A stretch of DNA of 57,846 bases from CAZAQV01 sp964487255 (GTDB lineage Bacteria > Myxococcota_A > Polyangia > Polyangiales > CAZAQV01): positions 1 to 57,846 of the forward strand of contig CAZAQV010000035.1 in NCBI GenBank assembly GCA_964487255.1, written 5' to 3'. The number at the start of each line of letters is the position of its first letter. Positions within the stretch are counted from its first letter, which is position 1. Shown in pieces: positions 51,901-57,846 of the stretch. The notes beneath the pieces were generated by a model. That model was not told where the DNA came from and made no database searches. It worked only from the letters and a program-made list of their open reading frames with translations. The position numbers and the translations under genes are program-made.

Positions 51901-52216
51901 GAAGAAGAAGAAGAAGAAATCGGCGACCATGAAGTTTCTCGACGAGCTTACTGGTGGACCGTTGAGCATCGGAGATGCCGTCAACGCTGCCAGGCTTTCC
52001 GCAGAGCTGTCGCAGGCAGAGCTAGGCGAGAGGGTCGGCGTATCGCGTTCCTACATCTGCGACCTCGAAAAGGGACGAAAACCGATTAGCCCCCGAAAGG
52101 CAGCCGCGATTGCGAAAGCCCTCGGTATGGTGGAGGCAGTATTTGTGAAGCTGGCTATTCAAGACACCGTTGACCGCTCTGGCCTCAACTATACCGTTAG
52201 CGTTGAGGCTGCGTAA
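51890..52216 (+). CDS. higA: XRE-family antitoxin (HigA-like)
   Basis: A 108-aa protein. The N-terminus is Lys-rich (TKKKKKKKSATMK), then a helix-turn-helix of the Cro/XRE type (AARLSAELSQAELGERVGVS then SRSYICDLEKGRKPISPRKA). It should bind and neutralise the toxin above and repress the shared promoter. Overlap of 11 nt shows tight coupling. Confidence 0.82.
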   Translation: MSTKKKKKKKSATMKFLDELTGGPLSIGDAVNAARLSAELSQAELGERVGVSRSYICDLEKGRKPISPRKAAAIAKALGMVEAVFVKLAIQDTVDRSGLNYTVSVEAA

Positions 52217-52386
52217 AAGCTAGCCCACCGCCTGATGAATCCTGCGCGCTGTTGAGACGCTGATTCCTGGTCCGAACCTTTTCGGTAAGCGCAGCCTTGG
52301 CACCGGTCCTTGAGGTGCTTCTTGGACCCGAAGCGAGCGGACTTTTCGCAAGGTAAAACCGCGATGAGAGAATGCGCTTGGATAGT

Positions 52387-52433
52387 AGTGGGGCATGAAG
52401 GACTCGAACCTTCAGCCAACGGATTAAGAAAGC
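52387..52433 (-). other. tRNA-Lys(CTT)-like 3' half, attachment-site-like
   Basis: Read on the minus strand: TTCTTAA (anticodon loop with CTT), TCCGT (anticodon stem 3' side), TGGCT (variable loop), GAAGG-TTCGAGT-CCTTC (a perfect T-arm), then ATGCCCC and A. No 5' half: the ACGGA partner for the anticodon stem and a GGGGCAT acceptor strand are absent. A fragment from the anticodon loop to the 3' end is typical of phage or integrative-element attachment sites. No CCA is encoded. Confidence 0.7.
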
Positions 52434-52636
52434 ATTGGTAAGTCATGCAATATCATCCACTTGTTCGACCAAGGAAACAGACGGGAACAGCGTGTTCGAA
52501 AAGCTCGGGATCACTGGCTTCATGGAACGTCCTGATTGCGATTCTGTAGCTCCCGAACGTTAACCAAAGCTCATGACGTGCAATGGTCGCCGTTTACAAG
52601 GAATTCCGTACCAGCGTTGTAGATTTCATATCCGCC

Positions 52637-53098
52637 TTAGGGAGGATCGCGATCGCCGCACTCTTTACACTGACAATATCCAAACCCAAGACCAGTTTGG
52701 CTGCACTTTGTTGGTAGGGAGCACTCGTTATCCGCGATGCAAGGACGGCGACAAAGCTCGCCCACGCAGCGGGCACCGGCTGGACACTCTGCATCCTCCC
52801 TGCAGTTCGAAGAAAGATAACCTTCAGGATAGGCGGCCGACTGGAGACAAAATGCAATGCCGGGCTCTAAATCTGACCGACTTATCTAATCATCCGGTGG
52901 CACATACCCCACCGGAGAGGAATCAGGCTCTTCTGGCCACATGGTGCCCGGCTGCCAGCCATCAGAGGACGTGCATGCAGAACCTACACTCAACAGTGTG
53001 TTTTGGAGACGAACTCGCTCCCGCTCTGAACTGCAAGCAGCCAGCGTCACCAGCCCAATGATGATGCCAAGTGCTATCGCTCTCTGTCTAGAAAACAT
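52637..53098 (-). pseudogene. Cysteine-rich lipoprotein with in-frame TAG
   Basis: The first 70 codons encode a lipoprotein signal (ALGIIIGLVTLAACSS) and end at TAG 52888-52886. The same frame then continues for 82 more codons of clearly related cysteine-rich sequence (SNCREDAECPAGARCVGELC, RRPCIADNECSLPTKC, GFGYCQCKECGDRDPP) to TAA 52637. Either a nonsense mutation has killed the gene or the TAG is read through. The 70-aa product alone might be exported. The second half matches the truncated copy at 53074. Confidence 0.7.
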
Positions 53099-53220
53099 GA
53101 CCTACACTGACAGTATGATTCTTGACCAAATCCCTCGCAAGTCATCGGACTCACGCACTCGCTATCATTCTTACAAGGGCGACGACAAAGCCCGTTCATA
53201 CACTCTGCTGTAGCTGAAGC
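53074..53220 (-). pseudogene. 3' end of a paralogous cysteine-rich gene
   Basis: 48 codons ending at TAG 53074 read ATAECMNGLCRRPCKNDSEC then VSPMTCEGFGQESYCQC and RSCFLDRER. This parallels the end of the next gene (AECPAG..LCRRPC..NECS..CQCKECGDRDPP), so the two were tandem duplicates. Its last 25 nt overlap the start of that gene. The 5' part is gone: homology stops at about 53220, next to the IS481-like DNA. Confidence 0.65.
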
Positions 53221-53310
53221 GACTTAATCTGACACCTACTGAACGTAAAAGTAGGGTTGTCCCTGTTCGGCAAGAACAACCCGGCCGCAAGGCCAGAAAG
53301 GACAACCCCA

Positions 53311-53493
53311 ATGAACAATGAACAACAGAAAATCATAAAAAGCAAACTTGGACTTCTGCAGCTCGCCGAGGAACTTGGCAACGTATCACGTGCGTGCAAA
53401 CTCATGGGCTACAGCCGCGATACGTTCTACCGGTACAAGGCCGCCACCGAAGAAGGAGGCGTTGAAGCGCTGCTCGAGAAGCGCGCTACCTGA
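53311..53493 (+). mobile_element. IS481-family transposase fragment
   Basis: A 60-codon frame from ATG 53311 reads NNEQQKIIKSKLGLLQLAEE then GNVSRACKLMGYSRDTFYRY and ends VEALLEKRAT. This is the N-terminal helix-turn-helix of IS481-type transposases (usually about 350 aa), cut after 60 residues; the DDE domain is absent. The preceding DNA (about 53220-53310) may contain the IS end. Confidence 0.75.
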
Positions 53494-53789
53494 ACCTCGG
53501 TCCGCGCGCTCCGCCATTGCCACACCAGACATCGCTCGAGCTCGGTGACGGACCTCAGTTCGCGCTTCGCTTCGCATAAAACCCTGGACTCAAAAAAGAC
53601 GCCGGTGACGCACTCCTACGTTTCAAGCACCATCAAGGCCGCAAAAGTTCGTCACCGCTACACAAAAAGACCCTCTTTGGGCCGCTCTTTCCGCATTGCT
53701 ACTGCTGACGACCTCCCCCGGCGCTCCCCTCTGCCTGCTCCTACACCCCCATTGCTCGCTTTTCCCACTTCAGGTGTCCTACGCTTCGT
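53494..53789. other. Degenerate stretch between gene fragments
   Basis: About 300 bp with only short frames. Some may be leftover IS or other gene debris (for example a piece reading NLGPRAPPLPHQTSLELG). Nothing here can be assigned. Confidence 0.35.
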
Positions 53790-53972
53790 GTCGAGGAGTT
53801 TGCGACGCCACCAAAGGCCACGCTCGATGCGCTCAAGGCGCGTGGGCATAAGCTCGAGATGGTGCACAACAATGCCAACGTGCAAGCCATCCACATCGCC
53901 TATAAAGACGACAAACGCATGCTCCATGCCGCCAGCGACCCGCGTAAAGGCGGCGCCCCAGCGGGGAAGTAG
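53790..53972 (+). pseudogene. Gamma-glutamyltransferase 3' end
   Basis: 60 codons with no start, ending at TAG 53970, read VEEFATPPKATLDALKARGH, KLEMVHNNANVQAIHIAY and RMLHAASDPRKGGAPAGK. This is the C-terminus of the GGT small subunit (family pattern ALxARGH...NVxAI...GAxDPRxGGAxxG). More than 85% of the gene is missing, so it is a remnant. Confidence 0.75.
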
Positions 53973-54005
53973 CGCGGGGAGCGAAGAGTCCTAAACAGAC
54001 GAAAC

Positions 54006-55655
54006 CTACTCTGCTAGCTGGGCTTGGGCCGCATTGCCCTGCGCCTGGTACGCGTCGTACGCCGCGACGTACGCTTCAAGATCCTCCTGAGACGCAAACT
54101 CCGCTTTTGTGTTTGCGATAACGTATCCTTGGCTACCACGGCGCAGGCGCCACTCGCTTTGCGTCAAGCCTTCTGCATCCATGACGCCGCCCGTGATCTC
54201 AAGGGTCTCCCCGCTGTCCGAAAACTTCCGGTGGATGGTGGCGGAACCGGCCGCGCCGTAGACCTCGGTCTTAATGTTTAGGTCGAGCGGGTTCAGGCCG
54301 TTTTCTGCTGTGTAGTCGAGTGCGGCCGTTAAGGCTACGTCGGAGATGCTGTTGACGCCAATATCGCCAACTGGCTGGCGATCCAAGATCGTTTGTTCGC
54401 CCGAGACATTGTTGAAGTAGACCACCTGCTTTTCATAACCGTTCTCCGTTGGGACGACGGCGCCGTAGATGTATGTGTCCTCAGGGGGCAGCAGCACTCG
54501 ATCGCGTCGCGCCACGAGCAAGCGGGCCTGTGCAGCCATCACATACTCGCCCTCTTCGAGACCAATTTCTGACAAGACTTGCGATGCGGTGACTTGATCA
54601 CCCTCTCCTAGACCATAGTTCCAGGGGGCCTCTTGCATAGAAAGTTCCGGTTCGACGGACTCGGGGAGGGTCTCGGAGACTGTTTCGCTCACTTCGCGTT
54701 TACCGAGGAGGGCGTTCCAGGCCTTCTGAGCCGACTCGACCGTGGCGTCCTTGAAGCCTTTGGTGTAGCGGTAGTCGTCAAACTTGAACCCGCGCAAAAC
54801 ACCCATCACGCTCTCGCCAACCGCCATGCCCACGGTCGCGAGACCGCCGACCACCGCACCCGTCGCGTTGATTAGCGCCTTGCCAGCGCGCCCGACCGTG
54901 TTGCCGAACCAGTTGTCGCCGCCCATCCAGCGCACGGCATCGCCTAAGAAGGAATCGTTGATCGCCGAGCCCACCGCGTCATACGAGCTAGGGTGAAGGT
55001 CGTGCCACAAGTCGAGGCCCACCGTGAGTGCGCCTGCCGTAAGCGCGGACGCGCCCACGATTGCGGCGGTCGAGCCCGCTACAATGCCCAGAACTGGGGC
55101 GCCCACCGTGGCCAAGGCCACGGCGCCTGCAGCGGCGGCTACACCCAATGCGCCTCTGCGAATCTTTTCCCAAAACGAGAAGCCTGAACGGTGTGTCGCC
55201 GCTTCAGCGCTGTCCGCGACCGTTGGTTCGGCTTGCTGCGAAACGGCAGTTTGTTGCGAATCTGCAGCGTTGTCATTCCTGTGAGCGTTGTCGGCTGTTG
55301 CCCCGGCAGCGGCCGCTGATTGAGGGTCCACAATGCGCACGGGTCCGTCGTCGGGTGACGCCGCATCCGCTGGGTGCATCCCCAGCTGCTCGTAGTCTTC
55401 CGCCTCGCCAGGTGCGATGCCAACTTCCATCGGGACGTCGCCCTCAGCGGCAGCACCGGCTCCGCCGACGGTCGCGGCCGTGGCGGCGCTTGCCGACCTA
55501 TCTGCGATAACGAGTTCGGTTGCGTCTCCCATTGCGTTGATCGAGCCGATTGCAACCAACCCAAGTGCGACCACCATAACCAGATAGCCGGCCGAACCTG
55601 TGCCCCTCTGATCAAGCCAGACGGAACCTTCCTGTATTGCCTTCACTTCGCACAT
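54006..55655 (-). CDS. Prepilin-like / secreted protein of unknown function
   Basis: A 549-aa protein from ATG 55655 (TTG 55685 is an alternative; neither has a clear ribosome-binding site). The N-terminus has a short charged leader and then GSAGYLVMVVALGLVAIGSI, like Flp/TadE-type prepilins. A Gly/Ala-rich hydrophobic block follows (GALGVAAAAGAVALATVGAP, VLGIVAGSTAAIVGASALTA), then charged segments (DAVRWMGGDNWFGNTVGRAG; VSETVSETLPESVEPELSMQ) and a beta-rich C-terminus (GDQVTASQVLSEIGLEEGEY, TAENGLNPLDLNIKTEVYGA). It might be a pretoxin or pilus-linked effector. An immunity-like remnant lies upstream. Unrecognised family. Confidence 0.6.
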   Translation of the reverse strand: MCEVKAIQEGSVWLDQRGTGSAGYLVMVVALGLVAIGSINAMGDATELVIADRSASAATAATVGGAGAAAEGDVPMEVGIAPGEAEDYEQLGMHPADAASPDDGPVRIVDPQSAAAAGATADNAHRNDNAADSQQTAVSQQAEPTVADSAEAATHRSGFSFWEKIRRGALGVAAAAGAVALATVGAPVLGIVAGSTAAIVGASALTAGALTVGLDLWHDLHPSSYDAVGSAINDSFLGDAVRWMGGDNWFGNTVGRAGKALINATGAVVGGLATVGMAVGESVMGVLRGFKFDDYRYTKGFKDATVESAQKAWNALLGKREVSETVSETLPESVEPELSMQEAPWNYGLGEGDQVTASQVLSEIGLEEGEYVMAAQARLLVARRDRVLLPPEDTYIYGAVVPTENGYEKQVVYFNNVSGEQTILDRQPVGDIGVNSISDVALTAALDYTAENGLNPLDLNIKTEVYGAAGSATIHRKFSDSGETLEITGGVMDAEGLTQSEWRLRRGSQGYVIANTKAEFASQEDLEAYVAAYDAYQAQGNAAQAQLAE

Positions 55656-55913
55656 CGGCGCTAAAATAAGCACGATCCATGCCAAGCAATGGGAAGGTCG
55701 ATCGCATGCTTTTTTCTCGATCGGCTGGTGTCTAGCGCGGCGCTTGTTCTGGATCCGAGGCTAGCAACCCCAGGTGCAAACTCTGTACACCGATGCGGTT
55801 CTCAGAAGCGCCCCCGCGCCACCGAGCACATCCGCTCACTTCATGCCTCCGCGCTCCACGATCTTCCGAGGGAGAGCGGCCACTTACGCTTCACTGCACT
55901 AGCGATTACGCGG

Positions 55914-56096
55914 TCACGCTGATGGCCTGAGTTCGACAAGCAGGTTCTCGATGAACTCGCGGATTGAGGGCGCGACTTCTTCGAACGACTCACGCTCGAA
56001 ATCCCAGATACCAACTCGCGCGTCGCGAGTATCGACGACCAGCGGCATATCTGCTTGGCTATCCATCCCGATCGCAATGTGAGACTTACGTATGTT
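55914..56096 (-). pseudogene. Possible SUKH/SMI1-type immunity C-terminal fragment
   Basis: 60 codons without a proper start, ending at TGA 55914, read SHIAIGMDSQADMPLVVDTR then VGIWDFERESFEEVAPSIRE and FIENLLVELRPSA. The pattern (IAxxxD...D.xx..VxxWDxE...FxxVAxSxxEFxxxLL) is like the C-terminus of SMI1/KNR4 (SUKH) immunity proteins. The coding similarity ends at the inverted repeat at 56093. Weak but suggestive. Confidence 0.4.
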
Positions 56097-56255
56097 TCAG
56101 TGCCATGCAGCACACAAATAAGCCTTCGTGATTACTTGTGTCTCAGGCGACAAACACACTTTCGATCCTGACGTGACTCGCTGCGAAAATGTGCTCGTCA
56201 CTCAGAGCCAACGTCTGATCGATATGTTGAACGCCCGGTGCATGGCACTGAAACA
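56093..56255. repeat. 17-bp perfect inverted repeat pair
   Basis: TGTTTCAGTGCCATGCA at 56093-56109 is matched by its exact reverse complement at 56239-56255. The total span is 163 bp, close to the MITE at 2460, but the sequences differ. The interior has no gene. It could be a small element or a breakpoint of duplication. Confidence 0.5.
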
Positions 56256-56306
56256 GCAAATCCGGCACGACTGCTCCGAGCGAGATTTGATCTACAATCA
56301 CCCCTC

Positions 56307-57323
56307 ATGTCCTACTCGACTACGGTACAGCTTTCGAGCGAATCGTCTCTCCTCACCTTAGAGGGAATCATTTCGCGAACGAAACATGAGCCAGAAGCGG
56401 AAATGAAAGCGCGGTTTGCCGCGAATGCGGCTGACCTAGCAACGCTTGTTAGCGTAACCACCGGCCAAAAACGTCACGTATTCATCGGATTGCGAGGTGT
56501 CCCCCTCCCACCAGATTTTCTGGAAGCCGTCCTGCCGCTCGCTCGAGAGCACTTCGCTGCCGATTTGCTCGCTTATGTGAGCTTTGACGGGCCCGGCTGG
56601 GCGGTAGTTGAGCTCGACCATTCTCGGACTGATGTAGACACCGCGGCCGCGCTGGCGGTTCTCCAATACTCAAGTAGCTGGGACGGGATCACCCCCAAGG
56701 ACATTTCGTTACCCCAAGGTCGCTATAGAGTGACCACGGCTTACGACAGCGAGAAGGGTATTCATTCAGCCACCGTGGAAGAGCATTCTGCGCCACCGGT
56801 TTCACCATCGACCAACGCCGAATTGGCTGTACAGATTCGTTCTTGGGCGATTCGTTTTGGCGACGAGAAGAACACGAACGGCCGGGTGGGCATCGCGTCA
56901 AAACTGGGTGGTCTGCTGAGAAACCTTGGGTCGCGAAATACGCGGCACACGAAGAATGAGCTGGCCGCGATTCGAACTACGATTGCTTGGGAACATCAGG
57001 TGCTGCCTTTGATGTCGGATATGGGTGGCTTCTACGCCCTTCGGCATAGCGGCGAAGTCGTCAGCTACCGCTGGGACCAAGGCGTCCATGCTGATTCGAT
57101 CTCACCCACGATCGAAACGGATCCTAGGATCCGCGACATTGCCCTCGTGGCGGGCTCCGCCGACTATCCTTTTCTCGCCCCGTTGCTACCCGCGCGAACG
57201 CCGCAGAGCCGCACATGTAGCGCCTGCAACGGCATGGGAACGGTTCTCAATGACAGCAAGCCCATCGAGGGCGTCATCTGCCAATGCGGTGGACTCGGCT
57301 GGATCCCAGAACGTTGGGGATAG
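56307..57323 (+). CDS. Unknown protein with C-terminal zinc-binding ribbon
   Basis: A 338-aa protein from ATG 56307. The C-terminus has CSACNGMGTVLNDSKPI then EGVICQCGGLGWIPERWG, a CxxC...CxC set resembling a DnaJ-type zinc finger. The body has MSDMGGFYALRHSGEVVSY, RWDQGVHADSI and RIRDIALVAGSADYPFLAPL, and the N-terminal half is beta-alpha rich. I cannot place it in a named family. Similar proteins occur in toxin-immunity regions as I recall; that is an inference. Confidence 0.6.
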   Translation: MSYSTTVQLSSESSLLTLEGIISRTKHEPEAEMKARFAANAADLATLVSVTTGQKRHVFIGLRGVPLPPDFLEAVLPLAREHFAADLLAYVSFDGPGWAVVELDHSRTDVDTAAALAVLQYSSSWDGITPKDISLPQGRYRVTTAYDSEKGIHSATVEEHSAPPVSPSTNAELAVQIRSWAIRFGDEKNTNGRVGIASKLGGLLRNLGSRNTRHTKNELAAIRTTIAWEHQVLPLMSDMGGFYALRHSGEVVSYRWDQGVHADSISPTIETDPRIRDIALVAGSADYPFLAPLLPARTPQSRTCSACNGMGTVLNDSKPIEGVICQCGGLGWIPERWG

Positions 57324-57356
57324 TTCCACTCAACACCATCTTGGCAATGGCCACGC

Positions 57357-57776
57357 TCAGCCGTCGCTTGTGAGCACCACCGCGAGGTCATGCTCAGGCG
57401 AGTCCAACTGCCGCTGAATCACGGTCAAAGCTTCATCGATTGTACAGCGTTTGGTTTGCGTTTCGTGTTGGTCACAATCCGCTTCTGCCAAGATCACCCA
57501 TTCCTCGCACTGATCCATGACCGATCGAAGCTGACCAAAGTAGTCATTCAACCCCGATCGTTCCGAAGGCAGGTACGGCTGCAACGATAGAAGCGTCCAA
57601 GTGGCGACCCTGTCACCGGCAAGTTTTGGATACCACTCGTATACTGGGAGCTGCCGAGCGAAACGCCGACCAGTCGATGTGACGAAGACGTCTGAAGTCC
57701 CGAACGCCGATCCTTCGTGGCTTAGGCCAGTTCCGACCAATGTCGGGATTACCAAGTCGAGAACGTCGAAGCCCAT
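57357..57776 (-). CDS. Small hypothetical protein
   Basis: A 139-aa protein from ATG 57776. Acidic and without signal or membrane segments; motifs are VFVTSTGRRFARQLPVYEWY, LNDYFGQLRSVMDQCEEWVI and CTIDEALTVIQRQLDSPEHD. Not recognised; it may be an immunity-type or orphan gene in the variable region. It is convergent with the preceding 338-aa gene, stops 34 nt apart. Confidence 0.5.
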   Translation of the reverse strand: MGFDVLDLVIPTLVGTGLSHEGSAFGTSDVFVTSTGRRFARQLPVYEWYPKLAGDRVATWTLLSLQPYLPSERSGLNDYFGQLRSVMDQCEEWVILAEADCDQHETQTKRCTIDEALTVIQRQLDSPEHDLAVVLTSDG

Positions 57777-57791
57777 CCAAGATTAGTACCA

Positions 57792-57846
57792 CTAGTCCTC
57801 TGACTGGGAAGTTCTGGTCCTTTTGTATCTGAACTTGTCACGCGCA
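57792..57846. mobile_element. Partial IS630-like element/MITE end, cut by window edge
   Basis: CTAGTCCTCTGACTGGGAAG (then TTCTGGTCC) resembles the left end of the 2460 element (CTAGTGCTCTGACCAGGAG then GTTCTGATCC) with about five differences in 29 bases. Only one end is present; the window stops before the other. Confidence 0.5.

Noticed and set aside
52594..52857. 87-codon minus frame and 90-codon plus frame (52941-53213) in the variable island
   Set aside because: Other frames of the same DNA give the cysteine-rich lipoprotein sequence with clear homology between two copies.
51475..53222. 15-bp direct repeat CTGTAGCTGAAGCGA at 51475 and 53208
   Set aside because: One or two 15-mers are expected to repeat by chance in 58 kb; it is only mildly suggestive, although both copies sit at ends of broken genes.

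Overview
The window looks like chromosomal DNA from a moderately GC-rich, Gram-negative-type bacterium, most probably a myxobacterium-like lineage (Myxococcota, Polyangia/Sandaracinus-type). This is inferred from gene content: many predicted lipoproteins with von Willebrand, EGF-like, TNFR-like and fibrinogen-like cysteine-rich modules, next to an ordinary rhamnose polysaccharide locus. No rRNA gene, intact tRNA gene or CRISPR array is visible.

Layout. 0-7 kb: two von Willebrand-type lipoproteins in divergent orientation, a short IS630-like MITE, a radical SAM enzyme, two small CBS-pair proteins around an unknown membrane protein, and a membrane-anchored PhoH-type ATPase with a degenerate PIN domain. 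7-19.3 kb: a polysaccharide locus. The minus-strand run rmlB-rmlA-rmlC-rmlD-flippase-methyltransferase is joined by 1-8 nt overlaps; a second methyltransferase follows. Four GT4-type glycosyltransferases and a phospholipase D-like protein lie around it. 19.5-29.6 kb: a surface cluster with a 670-aa EGF-like lipoprotein, a 1507-aa cysteine-repeat protein ending in three fibrinogen-like domains, another EGF-like lipoprotein and a diheme cytochrome c peroxidase. 29.6-32.3 kb: an envelope-stress operon with three Asp23 paralogues, AmaP, PspC and a small membrane protein. 32.5-36.7 kb: an MMPL/RND exporter, a CDP-alcohol phosphatidyltransferase and a DUF302 protein. 36.8-50.4 kb: mostly housekeeping and envelope genes (lipoprotein, SDR, pseudouridine synthase, PEP-utilising enzyme, lysozyme-like repeat protein, purF, response regulator, N-formylglutamate amidohydrolase, AmpG-like MFS, Bax inhibitor-1, DUF432, MscS). 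A 135-bp tandem repeat lies just after purF.

50.4-57.8 kb is a different kind of DNA: a variable island of toxin-antitoxin genes (an apparently orphan hicA and a higBA/relE-like pair), tRNA-Lys 3'-end fragments that bracket the higBA pair, and many broken genes. The broken genes are an RCC1-like piece, two damaged tandem copies of a cysteine-rich lipoprotein (one with an in-frame TAG), an IS481 transposase fragment, the 3' end of a gamma-glutamyltransferase and a possible SUKH immunity fragment. The island also has a 559-aa prepilin-like or secreted protein and two unknown proteins. The window ends in what looks like another end of the IS630-like element seen at 2.5 kb.

The best candidates for something unusual are: the tRNA-end-bracketed toxin-antitoxin cassette; the structured 135-bp repeat; the giant cysteine-repeat/fibrinogen-like protein cluster; the Asp23-AmaP-PspC operon in a Gram-negative background; and the 559-aa protein with its degraded immunity-like neighbour. 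All calls come from reading the sequence; no database search was possible.
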